The notes beneath the pieces were generated by a model. That model was given only the letters and a program-made list of their open reading frames with translations. It did no database searches and was not told the origin of the DNA. Below, in pieces: positions 18,178 through 27,216 of a stretch of 54,633 nt of DNA. Source of the stretch: Frankia sp. AgB32 (GTDB lineage Bacteria > Actinomycetota > Actinomycetes > Frankiales > Frankiaceae); contig NZ_JALKFX010000042.1 in assembly GCF_023243045.1 (NCBI RefSeq), forward strand, positions 1 through 54,633, given 5' to 3'. Made by a program: the position numbers and the translations under genes. Position 1 is the stretch's first letter; each line of letters opens with the position of its first letter.

Positions 18178-19434
18178 ATGCCTGACTCGTCCGCGTTGGA
18201 CGTTCTTATCGGACTTGCGCTGCTGTTCGCCGCGTTCAGCCTGGCGGTCTCCCGCCTCAACGAGGCCGTGCTCGGCCTGCTGAACTATCGCGGCCGCCGG
18301 CTGGAGGCAGAGCTGCGCCGGCTGCTGGGAGGCCGGGCCGCCGGCGGCCCGCAGCCCGGTCCGGACGGCCACGCGGGTGCCGATCTGGCATCGGAACTGC
18401 TCGACGGACCCCTGCGGGCGCTGCGCACCGCGGGCGACGACAACGGCTCCGCCAACATGGCCGATCATCCACCGGCTCGCGGCGGATGGGCCGCGGTTCG
18501 ACGCGCGCGACGCCTGCGGCTGCCGTCCTATGTCCCGTCCACCGTGTTCGCACAGGCCCTGGTCGACCGCGTCGATCCGCCGGCCCGGGCGATGCTGACC
18601 CAGCTTCGCCCGCAGACCCTGCCGGACCAGACGTCCGCGGACGACCGCTCCCGCTATGAGGCGGCCTACGAAGCGGCGACCCGCGTCCTGAACGGGACCA
18701 CCGCCGAGGCCCTGTACGACGCGCTCCCCGCGGATCACGCGGCCGGCCGCGTGATCGCCGCGGCCCTGGTAGCCGCCGTTGGCTCCGCGGCGGTCGGGAC
18801 CCTCGAGGAGGGGCTGGCCGCCATGCCGCCCTCGTTGGCGAAGAACGCGCTGACAGCCGCAGTGGTCCGCACCGGCGGAGACCGAGAGAAGATCATCGCC
18901 GAGTTGGCGAAGTGGTACGACCAGGCGATGGACCGCCTTTCGGGCTGGTACAAGCGACGCGTCGCCGTGTTCCTGCTCTGCTACGCACTCGCCTTGTCCG
19001 CCGCGTTCAACCTCGACGCGATCGGCATCGCCCGCGCCCTGTGGCAGGACGGCACGGTCCGTCAGGCCGCGGTGACCGCCAGCCAGGTGGTTCAGTCCGC
19101 TCCCGCGAGGGCCGACGGGTCGGCGGGCACGGGCGATCCGCGGGCCGGCGACGCAACGGAGTCGCAGGCAGCGGATGCCACCGAAGAAGCGATTCGAGCA
19201 GTGCGAAGCGCCTCCGGCCTCGCGCTACCGATCGGCTGGATCCGGGCCACCGACGACCGTGACGATCCCCGTGAGGTGCCCCGGTCGGTGGAACGCTGGC
19301 TGGTGAAGATCCTGGGCATCGCGATCGCGTGCTTCGCCCTCACCGCGGGCGCGCCGTTCTGGTTCGAGCTGCTCGGACGTCTCGTCAACATGCGGTCCAC
19401 CGGTCCGAAGCCCCGCTCTGCCACCAGCAGCTGA
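18178..19434 (+). CDS. Conserved membrane protein of unknown function
   Basis: I do not recognise a characterised family for this 418-residue protein. It starts with a membrane helix (LDVLIGLALLFAAFSLAVSR) leading into LNEAVLGLLNYRGRRLEAEL. A long soluble helical region follows. Helix two lies at about residues 260-280 (KRRVAVFLLCYALALSAAFN), preceded by EKIIAELAKWYDQAMDRLSG. The final helix is VKILGIAIACFALTAGAPFW, followed by FELLGRLVNMRSTG. The ATG at 18178 has GGGAG at a good distance; the one at 18172 is too close to it. It has no operon partner on this strand. Confidence 0.7.
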   Translation: MPDSSALDVLIGLALLFAAFSLAVSRLNEAVLGLLNYRGRRLEAELRRLLGGRAAGGPQPGPDGHAGADLASELLDGPLRALRTAGDDNGSANMADHPPARGGWAAVRRARRLRLPSYVPSTVFAQALVDRVDPPARAMLTQLRPQTLPDQTSADDRSRYEAAYEAATRVLNGTTAEALYDALPADHAAGRVIAAALVAAVGSAAVGTLEEGLAAMPPSLAKNALTAAVVRTGGDREKIIAELAKWYDQAMDRLSGWYKRRVAVFLLCYALALSAAFNLDAIGIARALWQDGTVRQAAVTASQVVQSAPARADGSAGTGDPRAGDATESQAADATEEAIRAVRSASGLALPIGWIRATDDRDDPREVPRSVERWLVKILGIAIACFALTAGAPFWFELLGRLVNMRSTGPKPRSATSS

Positions 19435-19934
19435 TCGTCCACGCGCCGAGCGCGACCCGCGGCAACTCGTTGACCGGCCGGGCCGATCGGAGGAGCGTCG
19501 GACACGATGCCTGGACAGGGCTGGCGGGAGGGCCCCTTCGGCCTACCGATCCTCCAACAGCCGCGTGCGTGGTTCGCCGGACCGATCCGGGTTCGCCGTG
19601 AGGTGGGCGACCACACGGCATTCGTCGTCGAACGGTCGGCGGCGCCGCTGCGGGTCCGTTCCACCAGCTCGGCTTCTGAGATGTCCGGGACATGCGTCCG
19701 GGACATCCGACCTGACCGGGTCCCCGGCCCTTGTCGTCCGAGCCCTCTCGGCGGGTGGGAGTCCTGGCGCACTAGCGTCCACCCCGTGACCTTCTCCTCG
19801 GGCGAGCCCGCTCGAACGGTGCCGGCGCTGATCGCAGGGGCCATCTTCGCGCGCAGGCGCGTGGTCCCCACCGCGGGCCATGGTGGCAACGGAGCGGAAA
19901 CCCTCCGTCCCGCCCCGGCGGTACGGCCCGGCAG
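19435..19934. other. Gene-free region upstream of the enoyl-CoA hydratase gene
   Basis: No supported gene lies in these 500 bases. The only structure I see is a pair of tandem palindromes at 19682-19706, annotated separately. Frames crossing the region have no recognisable domains. Confidence 0.4.
19682..19706. promoter_or_regulatory. Tandem palindromes, possible operator
   Basis: TGTCCGGGACA (19682-19692) is a perfect palindrome around a central G. Its core GTCCGGGACA recurs 13 bases later (19696-19706 region). The 10-mer TCCGGGACAT is therefore present twice as a direct repeat with a 3-base spacer. It lies about 230 bases ahead of the enoyl-CoA hydratase start. No known regulator is assigned. 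Confidence 0.35.
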
Positions 19935-21092
19935 ATGATCTCCAGTCCAGCCGCTGTCCTCGCCGAGATGTGGGCTGACCCGGAGGCGTTCAGCCCACTG
20001 GGCAGTCGAGTCCTGCTGGCTGTCGACGCGGCGTCCGTAGACGCGGTCAGAGTCGCGGAACTCGGACGGCGGTTGCCCTGTATCTGCGTCGCCGTCGCGG
20101 ACGATCCGCGCTCGGCTCCCACGGGCATCACCACAGCCGGCTTCGACATCCTGCTCACCAGCGAGCCCGAAGCGCCCCGCCCCTGGGTGAGTGTCCCGGG
20201 GACGATGGCAGCGACCGTCGACCTGCTGTCCGGCGCGGCCAGGGCGAACCCGTTCGCCGCGGTCGCGCTGGCGCAACTGCTGCGATCCAGCACTGGCATC
20301 GACATCCGGGACGCCGTGGTGGCCGAGTCGTTCGCCTACTCGGCTCTGCAGGCGGGGCCGGAATTCGCCCACTGGCTTGCCCGCCACCGGCAGCGCCGTG
20401 CGAGGCGGGCGGCCCGAGACACCGACCGCCGAGACACCGCGGTTGCCCCGGCGGACTCCAGGGGGAAACCACAGCCAGCGGAGCGCGGGAGCCCAGCCGC
20501 GAGCGGCGCCTGGGGATCCGCCCCTGCCGTCCTCGTCCACCGGGACAGAACGGCACTCATCGTGACCCTGAATCGACCCACGGTGCACAATGCGGTGAAC
20601 GCCGCTGTGCGTGACGGCCTCGTCAGTGCGTTCCGGCTCGCCGCGCTCGACGACGACGTCACGGAGATCCGCCTCGTGGGCGCCGGGTCGTCGTTCTCCA
20701 GCGGCGGCGACCTGACCGAGTTCGGCACGTTGCCCGGCCCTGTGCAGGCGCACTCTGTGCGTACGACCCGCAGCATCCCGCTGAGCCTGCTTGCTACCCG
20801 GCTTCCGACGACCGCCTTCGTGCACGGACTGTGCATCGGGGCGGGTGCGGAGCTGCCCGCGTTCTGCGGACGGGTTGTCGCCGCTCCCGACACGACCTTC
20901 CGCCTCCCGGAGACCGCGATGGGCCTCGTTCCCGGTGCCGGCGGCACCGCGAGCCTTCCGCGGCGGATCGGCCGCGAGCGCGCGACCTACTTCATCCTCA
21001 GTGGCCAGGCCATCACCGTCGAGCTGGCCCTGGCCTGGGGGCTCGTCGACGAGATCGCACCTCGGCCGGCCATGCCCGTGGCCGGCGACTGA
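19935..21092 (+). CDS. Enoyl-CoA hydratase/isomerase family protein with N-terminal extension
   Basis: This 385-residue protein carries a crotonase domain at about residues 195-375. The oxyanion-hole regions are SSFSSGGDLTEFG and VHGLCIGAGAE. The two catalytic glutamates of hydratases are kept, in GAELPAFCGR and RLPETAMGLVPGAGGT, so it is probably an active enoyl-CoA hydratase or related enzyme. The first 190 residues are not part of a standard crotonase (usual length about 260). They read as a separate alpha/beta-looking segment with RVLLAVDAASVDAVRVAELG and NPFAAVALAQLLRSSTGIDI, joined by an Arg/Pro-rich linker. The start at 19935 lacks a clear ribosome-binding site. The substrate is unknown. 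Confidence 0.8.
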   Translation: MISSPAAVLAEMWADPEAFSPLGSRVLLAVDAASVDAVRVAELGRRLPCICVAVADDPRSAPTGITTAGFDILLTSEPEAPRPWVSVPGTMAATVDLLSGAARANPFAAVALAQLLRSSTGIDIRDAVVAESFAYSALQAGPEFAHWLARHRQRRARRAARDTDRRDTAVAPADSRGKPQPAERGSPAASGAWGSAPAVLVHRDRTALIVTLNRPTVHNAVNAAVRDGLVSAFRLAALDDDVTEIRLVGAGSSFSSGGDLTEFGTLPGPVQAHSVRTTRSIPLSLLATRLPTTAFVHGLCIGAGAELPAFCGRVVAAPDTTFRLPETAMGLVPGAGGTASLPRRIGRERATYFILSGQAITVELALAWGLVDEIAPRPAMPVAGD

Positions 21093-22149
21093 GTTCCCGC
21101 CCGGTTACCGGGCCGCTGTGCGACCGAGCCTGCCGGTCGGGAGCACGGCACGACGGACAGCCGCTCGACGCGCTCGCCGTCGCGTCGAGGACCGCCGTCG
21201 CGCCGTGCGGATCTGGCCGCGTCCCGATCCCTCCTCGGGCGCAGCCGCCAGGGTGGGCCTTCGGAGCGGCATGCCGCTGCGAGAGGTGCGAGCTGCGGAC
21301 CCGACGGTCAGCCTTCTTCTCGGGCCAGCGGCCACCTCGCACCGCGACGCTCCAGGGCTGGGACAAGGGTCGTCCGCCGTATTTCTCCGGCAGTCCGAGC
21401 ATCGCAGCTGATGACCGCCGGCGGCAGGTCCGTTGGACTCCGGCCGCACGGACAAGTGGCCGGCGCGTCGACCGGACGACCGGCCTGCCCGGGTCGGGCC
21501 GCCTGGCCGTCGCTCCAGCCGGGCGCGTCGTCCGCATGTGAACGAATCGCACGTGAGTGAGCACATCGTGTCACGTCAGACGTCATGATCGGCGCTGGGT
21601 CGGCAGATGGCGCCTGCCCGTCTCCGGCCAGGGCGCCCAGCGGTTGGAAGCGCCGTTGACATCTTCCTGACATGCCACGGTGACGTTTGGGGAGGTCGAA
21701 GGTGGGCGGCCTGGGCGCCATTCGTCCCCAGTCGAACCGGATCGGGCGGGTACGGGGGGCAAGGGCCCGACACCTCCCCCCGCGGGCTGTCGTTGGCGGC
21801 GTAGAGCTGCCGCGAGCTGGGAAGACGACAGTCGGAGGCGGGGCCTGAGAGCGCGTCGGGTCGGCCGATCTGACGGGTCCGACGCCGGGGCGGGCACGGA
21901 GGTGTCCGCGCGAGCCAGGTTCCGGTCGGTGTCGGGATGCGGTTACGCGGGTTTCCAGTGGATGAAGTGAATGTTTCCGTCCGCTGGTGACCGGGTTGGC
22001 CCGCCGATGCCACCGTCGCGGTGGGTTTGGGGCGGTAGTCTCGGTCTGGAAGAACTGGGATGATCGACGGCGCCCTGCGGCGGGCTCACCCGGGTATGTA
22101 TGGAGCGGAAGACACGAAGCGCCAAACGAGACGTGAGGGCCGGGCAACG
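21093..22149. other. About 1 kb without a supported gene upstream of pfk
   Basis: I see no gene here: the open frames on both strands are Arg/Pro/Ser-rich and lack recognisable motifs. At 21550-21588 there is a cluster of inverted motifs. ACGTGA and TCACGT face each other across 14 bases, directly followed by the perfect palindrome ACGTCAGACGT. It could be a regulatory site. The promoter of the phosphofructokinase gene should lie near the right end. Confidence 0.4.
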
Positions 22150-23487
22150 GTGGGTGCGCCACTGCTGGTGGATAATGCCGATCTATCGGTTAAGACCATG
22201 GGTCCATGCCGGATAGATTCACCTCTTCTGCCCCTGTTGGGCGAACGGCCAACGACGCAGCATTACATCGACGAGGCAGACAAGGTCCTCTACGACGACA
22301 CCACCTCCATGATCAGGGAGCGTGGTGTTGATCTTGCTGAGCTGCCGGGGTTCGAGCCGGCTGGCCCGCGCCGAAAGATCTACTTTGATCCTTCCAAGAC
22401 CCGAGTCGGTATCGTCACGTGCGGCGGCCTTTGTCCCGGGCTGAACAACGTGATCCGCGGGCTCGTCCTGGAGTTGACCTCGCACTATCGCGTCCGGCGG
22501 ATCGTTGGTTTCCGCAACGGCTACCAGGGGTTCATTCCGCGCTACGGTCACGACGTCATCGATCTCACCCCCGAGAGCGTGGCGAGCATCGACGACGACG
22601 GCGGGACCATTCTCGGCAGCTCCCGTGGCCAGCAGGATCCGGGCGAGATCGTCGACTGCCTGTCCCGCATGAACATCAACATTCTGTTCGTCATCGGCGG
22701 GGACGGGACGCTTCGCGGGGCGAAGGAGATCTCCCGGGTAGCCACCGAGCGCGGTGAGAAGATCGCGGTCGTGGGGATCCCGAAGACCATCGACAATGAT
22801 ATTCCCTACATCGACCAGAGCTTCGGCTTCCAGACGGCTTTCGGCAAGGCCGCGGAGTCCATCCGGGTCGCCCATGCCGAGGCAACCTCCGCGCCCGGTG
22901 GGCTCGGCGTCGTCCGCCTCATGGGTCGACACTCCGGTTTCATCGCCTGCTACGCGACTCTCGCCAAGAGCAACGCGGATGTTGTGCTTATCCCGGAACT
23001 GCCCTTCAAGCTCGAGGGCGACGGCGGGCTGCTGAACTACCTGCGCAGCCGGGTGCTCGAACGCGGCCACGCCGTTGTCGTCGTCGCCGAAGGTGCCGGC
23101 CAGGAGCTCATCACCGACCAGCCAGAGGGTGCCGACGCCTCCGGCAACCGTAAACTGCACGACGTCGGCCAGGAGATCTCCCGCCGGATCAAGGAATATT
23201 TTGACTCCGAGTCGATCGAGCTGAACCTGAAGTACATCGATCCGAGCTATCTCATCCGCAGCGTTCCGGCGAACCCGTACGACAGCGTGTACACGATCCG
23301 CCTTGCTCACGCCGCTGTTCACGCCGCGATGTCCGGTCGTACCGAGATGGTCGTCGGCCGCTGGCGGCGCCGTTTCATCCACATTCCGATCGGGCTGGCG
23401 GTCAGCCAGCGTAACCAGGTGGACCCGGCCGGCGATCTCTGGATGTCCGTGCTTGAAGCAACAGGCCAGCCGCCCCGCTTCGAGTAG
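22150..23487 (+). CDS. pfk: ATP-dependent 6-phosphofructokinase (mixed Gly/Lys type)
   Basis: This 445-residue protein is a phosphofructokinase that converts fructose 6-phosphate to fructose 1,6-bisphosphate in glycolysis. The fold begins at RVGIVTCGGLCPGLNNVIRG. The phosphate-donor motif is IGGDGTLRGA; Gly after GGD marks ATP users. The catalytic motif is IPKTIDNDI, with Lys where classical ATP enzymes have Gly; together they define the mixed group also seen in trypanosomes. The substrate motif is MGRHSGFIA, and EGAGQE follows. An N-terminal segment of about 80 residues (DSPLLPLLGERPTTQHYIDE) is typical of this long form. The start is uncertain: GTG 22150 (GAGGG upstream) is preferred over ATG 22060 or 22096. 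Confidence 0.88.
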   Translation: MGAPLLVDNADLSVKTMGPCRIDSPLLPLLGERPTTQHYIDEADKVLYDDTTSMIRERGVDLAELPGFEPAGPRRKIYFDPSKTRVGIVTCGGLCPGLNNVIRGLVLELTSHYRVRRIVGFRNGYQGFIPRYGHDVIDLTPESVASIDDDGGTILGSSRGQQDPGEIVDCLSRMNINILFVIGGDGTLRGAKEISRVATERGEKIAVVGIPKTIDNDIPYIDQSFGFQTAFGKAAESIRVAHAEATSAPGGLGVVRLMGRHSGFIACYATLAKSNADVVLIPELPFKLEGDGGLLNYLRSRVLERGHAVVVVAEGAGQELITDQPEGADASGNRKLHDVGQEISRRIKEYFDSESIELNLKYIDPSYLIRSVPANPYDSVYTIRLAHAAVHAAMSGRTEMVVGRWRRRFIHIPIGLAVSQRNQVDPAGDLWMSVLEATGQPPRFE

Positions 23488-23551
23488 AGCCGACGCGGCG
23501 GCCTCTGGGTGGGTGACGATCGGTGATCCACCTGTGGCCATGGGCACTCCC

Positions 23552-24514
23552 TCATTGCCGAGTGAGTCGCGCTGCCAGACCAGCCCGAACGCCGGGCCAC
23601 TCCGCACGGAGAACCGAGTAGTACGCGGTGTCGCGGGCCATGCCGTCGGTGGCGAGCATGTGTGCCCGCCGAATTCCTTCGAAACGCGCTCCCAGCCGCT
23701 CGATGGCGGCCCGTGAACGGGCGTTGCGGGCATCGGTCTTCAAACAGACCCGCACGGCCGACCAGCCATCGAAAGCATGGCCAAGCAGCAACAGCTTGGC
23801 CTCGGTGTTGATGGCGGTGCGTTGAGCGGAGGCGGAAAGCCAGGTCGCGCCGATCTCCGCCACCGACGGTAGATCCGCACACGCCGGCGGGACGTGGCGC
23901 TCGGCCCCCGGCTGGCCCGCAACCGATCCGTCCGGTGCGGAGGCGTCCGCTGCGTCGCCGTCCTGACTCGGCCGAGAGTGACCTGCGTTCGACTCCGGGG
24001 GAGACGGCCAGCTGCCGCCGGTGTGGACAGCCCCACCGTCGACCTGTGCCAACCCGGAATGTTGTGTCGACGTCTGAACGGTCACGGTGCTCACCACACT
24101 TCCGTGTACCGTCGTGCTCGTTGTGGTCCACGTCTGGCTATCCCCGTTGGACTGCTCCGTAGCTGACCAGCTCGTGGCCGTGACGCCCACCTGGCGGACA
24201 CCGGCATCCGGCCGCCAGAAACCAAGATCGAGAAAGCGCGTGGAACCGACCAGGCGGCCACCATCGATGTCTTCCGCGGCCAGGTCGCGAATGGCAAAGG
24301 GCACTGCGAGTTCCCCGTCGCGATCCGCGATGGCCGCCGCCACGTAGTCGACCATCGCCGAGCGGGTCGCCGGAACGCCCGTGAAGCCGTACGTGACCCG
24401 GTTCTCGGTGGCGGCGCGCAGCAAAGCGTCCACGTGGTCGAGGCGCAGCGGTTCCAGGCGGATACAGCGACCGGAAAGCACCGGCATGGTCCAGGGGAGG
24501 GGGAGGCTAGACAC
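23552..24514 (-). CDS. GNAT family acetyltransferase (RimJ/RimL-like) with large internal insertion
   Basis: This 320-residue protein is an N-acetyltransferase of the RimJ/RimL type. The N-terminal half (GRCIRLEPLRLDHVDALLRA, then LVGSTRFLDLGFW) and the C-terminal half (INTEAKLLLLGHAFDGWSAV, LKTDARNARSRAAIERLGAR, DTAYYSVLRAEWPGVRAGL) align with a normal 200-residue enzyme. Between them, residues about 101-217 are a Ser/Thr/Gly-rich insertion that interrupts the core where the acetyl-CoA-binding strand should follow. The GTG at 24514 is the only early start; a ribosome-binding site is not obvious. The gene lies downstream of metX on the same strand and converges with pfk. Activity is uncertain because of the insertion. 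Confidence 0.8.
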   Translation of the reverse strand: MSSLPLPWTMPVLSGRCIRLEPLRLDHVDALLRAATENRVTYGFTGVPATRSAMVDYVAAAIADRDGELAVPFAIRDLAAEDIDGGRLVGSTRFLDLGFWRPDAGVRQVGVTATSWSATEQSNGDSQTWTTTSTTVHGSVVSTVTVQTSTQHSGLAQVDGGAVHTGGSWPSPPESNAGHSRPSQDGDAADASAPDGSVAGQPGAERHVPPACADLPSVAEIGATWLSASAQRTAINTEAKLLLLGHAFDGWSAVRVCLKTDARNARSRAAIERLGARFEGIRRAHMLATDGMARDTAYYSVLRAEWPGVRAGLAARLTRQ

Positions 24515-24698
24515 GCTGCCAGGATGCCGCCGGGGTGGAGTTCCGGCCAGGCCTTTTCGCGCGCCCTTACCTCCGGTGCTTCGATCCGCGGCCCGGCCGC
24601 CCTCGTCGCAGCGTCACAACCTGGAACCGGCCGCGGCCTGCGAGGCTGGCAATGTCACCGCCCTGGTCGGGCCCACCGCACGTCGACCGGGCAGGCTG

Positions 24699-25973
24699 TC
24701 ATGGGGATGGGAGGGCGGTGCGGATGATGTCGCCTACCTGCTCCGTCTCGATGAGAAAGCCGTCGTGCCCGGAGCGGGAACGGACCCGGTGGATCGGAGC
24801 ACCGGTCAGCCCGGCGATGCCCTGCTGCAGCCGAAGTGGATACAGCCGGTCAGAGTCGACGCCGGCAACGGTGAACGGCACCGGACAGGACCGCAACGCG
24901 GCGGGGACTCCACCGCGACCCCGGCCGACGTCCTGGGTCATCATCGACCGGGTCAACGCAACGTAGGAGCCGGCGTCGAAGCGGTGCGAAAGCTTTCTGG
25001 CATGGTGATCGAGATACGACGTCACCTCGAATCGGCCGTCGGCCCGGACCCGTGCGGCGAACCGGTCCTCCAGCTCCACCTCGCTGCGATAGCTGATCTG
25101 GGCCATGCGGCGTGCCAGACCCATGCCCCCGTGGGGGCCCTGATCCCAGGGCAGGCCGTGGTAATCGCCGCCATGCCAGCCAGGATCATCGATGATCGCT
25201 TGAACCTGCAGGTCGTACAGCCCGATCTGCTCCGCGGTGGCGGTCGCGCCGCAGGCGAGAACAACCGCGTGCCGTACCCGCTCAGGGCGGCTGACAGCCC
25301 ATTCGAGTGCTCTCATGCCGCCCATCGAACCGCCGATCACTGCCGCCCACCGCCGGATGCCGAGACCGTCGGCGAGCGCCGCCTCGGCACAGACCTGGTC
25401 AGCGATGGTGATCTCGGGCCAACGGCCACCCCACGGCTGCCCGTCGGGACCGACACTGGCGGGACCGGTCGTGCCCTGACAGCCACCGAGAACGTTGGGA
25501 ACAACGACGTGGAACCGGTTGGTGTCGAGCGCGCGACCCGGACCGATCAGGCCGTCCCACCAGCCCTCGGTGGAATGGCCTGCTGCTGCCGCCCCGGCGG
25601 CATGGCTGTCACCGGTCAGCGCATGCAGGACGAGCACCGCGTTGTCCGCGACTGAGTCGAGCCGCCCCCACGTCTCGTAGGCGACGGTGACATCCGGCAG
25701 CCGGCCCCCGCGCTCCAGGGGCAACGATCCGGGTAGCTCCACGAACCGGCGGTGCCCGACAGGGTCGACCCCCGCTCGCCACGCACCGCGGAGGACCACC
25801 TGTCCGCTCGGATCAGCGTCGGCGGAGCCTTCCTGCTCGTGGGCGGCCGAGCCGGCCCGGCCAGGCCCGGCGAGCCCGGCAGGCTCCGCCCCGGCCGGCG
25901 AGATCGGGGCGGAGTTGTCCCGCTCAGCCTTTGGCCGCACGGAATCCGGCGTCGAGGTCAGCGAGGATGTCAT
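24699..25973 (-). CDS. metX: Homoserine O-acetyltransferase
   Basis: This 424-residue alpha/beta hydrolase-fold enzyme transfers an acetyl group from acetyl-CoA to homoserine, the committed step of methionine synthesis. Family features: VTVAYETWGRLD, LVLHALTGDSHAAG, GWWDGLIGPGRALDT, and VLGGCQGTTGPAS. The nucleophile Ser216 is in GGSMGGMRALEW, the Asp in AGVDSDRLYP and the His in SGHDGFLIE. The ATG at 25973 has GAGGG seven bases upstream and lies 50 bases inside the end of metY, indicating coupled translation. A roughly 55-residue N-terminal extension rich in Ala/Gly/Pro is longer than in most homologues. Confidence 0.96.
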   Translation of the reverse strand: MTSSLTSTPDSVRPKAERDNSAPISPAGAEPAGLAGPGRAGSAAHEQEGSADADPSGQVVLRGAWRAGVDPVGHRRFVELPGSLPLERGGRLPDVTVAYETWGRLDSVADNAVLVLHALTGDSHAAGAAAAGHSTEGWWDGLIGPGRALDTNRFHVVVPNVLGGCQGTTGPASVGPDGQPWGGRWPEITIADQVCAEAALADGLGIRRWAAVIGGSMGGMRALEWAVSRPERVRHAVVLACGATATAEQIGLYDLQVQAIIDDPGWHGGDYHGLPWDQGPHGGMGLARRMAQISYRSEVELEDRFAARVRADGRFEVTSYLDHHARKLSHRFDAGSYVALTRSMMTQDVGRGRGGVPAALRSCPVPFTVAGVDSDRLYPLRLQQGIAGLTGAPIHRVRSRSGHDGFLIETEQVGDIIRTALPSP

Positions 25974-27216
25974 CGATTCCCTCAATGCCGACTGACAGGC
26001 GGATCAGATCGGGAGTGACACCCGCTGCGGCCTGCTCGGCCTCGGTGAGCTGCGAGTGCGTCGTCGTGGCGGGATGGATGATCAGCGAGCGGACGTCGCC
26101 GACGTTCGCGAGGTGGCTGAACAGTTCGACCCCCTCCACGAACCTGCGCCCAGCCACAGCGTCCCCAGTGATGCCGAACGACAGGATCGCACCCGCGCCG
26201 CGCGGAAGTACCTGCTGCGCGCGGGCGTACCACCGCGAGGACTGCAGACCGGGGTAGGCGACCCACCTTACTTCGTCGCGGGCCTCAAGCCATTCGGCGA
26301 CGCGCTGAGCATTCTCGACATGCCGCTCGATTCGCAGCGAGAGAGTCTCAAGACCCTGCAGCAGGAGGAAGGCGTTGAACGGTGAGATGGCCGCGCCGAT
26401 GTCACGCAGCAGCTGCACGCGAGCCTTGGCGATGTAGGAGCCGTGGCCTAGTGCCTGCCAGTAGACAAGCCCATGGTAGCTCGGGTCGGGAGTGGTGAAG
26501 TTCGCGAACCGGCCGGAAGCGCCGTAGTCAAAGCGGCCACCGTCGACGATCACCCCGCCGATGGCGGTGCCGTGTCCACCGATGAACTTCGTCGCCGAAT
26601 GCACAACGATGTCGGCCCCGTGCTCCAGCGGCCGGTAGAGGTATGGCGTGGCGAGAGTGTTGTCGATGACGAGCGGAATTCCATGGGCATGGGCAACCTC
26701 GGACACGCCGGCGGTGTCCAGAACGTCGCCGCGCGGGTTGCCTATGGTCTCACCGTAGAACGCCTTTGTGTTCGGGCGCACGGCATCCCGCCACTCCTCG
26801 AGATTGTCGGGGTCGGCGATGAAGGTGACCTCGATACCGAGCTTGGGCAGGGTGTAGTGGAACAGGTTGTAGGTTCCGCCGTAGAGGCTGGCGGAGGCAA
26901 CCAGATGATCGCCGGACTCGGCGAGGTTGAGAATCGCCAGCGTCTCGGCGGCCTGTCCCGAAGCGGTCGCCAGGGCTCCGATGCCGCCCTCCAGCGCTGA
27001 GATGCGCTGCTCGAACACATCCTGCGTCGGGTTCATGATCCGCGTGTAGATATTGCCGGGCTCGCCGAGCGCGAAGAGTGCCGCCGCGTGATCTGTATCG
27101 CGGAAGACGTAGCTCGTCGTCTGATAGATCGGGACGGCCCTCGCGCCGGTGGTCGGATCGGGGTGCGCTCCCGCATGAATCTGCTGGGTTTCGAACGACC
27201 AGCTTTCCGTGCCCAT
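25924..27216 (-). CDS. metY: O-acetylhomoserine sulfhydrylase (aminocarboxypropyltransferase)
   Basis: This 430-residue PLP enzyme makes homocysteine from O-acetylhomoserine and sulfide, directly using the product of metX. It belongs to the Cys/Met metabolism PLP family. QTTSYVFRDTDHAAALFAL and YTRIMNPTQDVFEQRI form the N-terminal substrate region. ASGQAAETLAIL and YGGTYNLFHYTLPKLGIEV follow. The PLP lysine is Lys210 in HSATKFIGGHGTAIGG, and SVGIEGIDDILADL ends the protein. The ATG at 27216 follows GGGAGAGG. It is the first gene of a metY-metX operon. Confidence 0.96.
   Translation of the reverse strand: MGTESWSFETQQIHAGAHPDPTTGARAVPIYQTTSYVFRDTDHAAALFALGEPGNIYTRIMNPTQDVFEQRISALEGGIGALATASGQAAETLAILNLAESGDHLVASASLYGGTYNLFHYTLPKLGIEVTFIADPDNLEEWRDAVRPNTKAFYGETIGNPRGDVLDTAGVSEVAHAHGIPLVIDNTLATPYLYRPLEHGADIVVHSATKFIGGHGTAIGGVIVDGGRFDYGASGRFANFTTPDPSYHGLVYWQALGHGSYIAKARVQLLRDIGAAISPFNAFLLLQGLETLSLRIERHVENAQRVAEWLEARDEVRWVAYPGLQSSRWYARAQQVLPRGAGAILSFGITGDAVAGRRFVEGVELFSHLANVGDVRSLIIHPATTTHSQLTEAEQAAAGVTPDLIRLSVGIEGIDDILADLDAGFRAAKG

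Noticed and set aside
19507-19938. 143-residue frame ahead of the enoyl-CoA hydratase
   Set aside because: Mixed composition with no domain, and it runs into the hydratase start in another frame.
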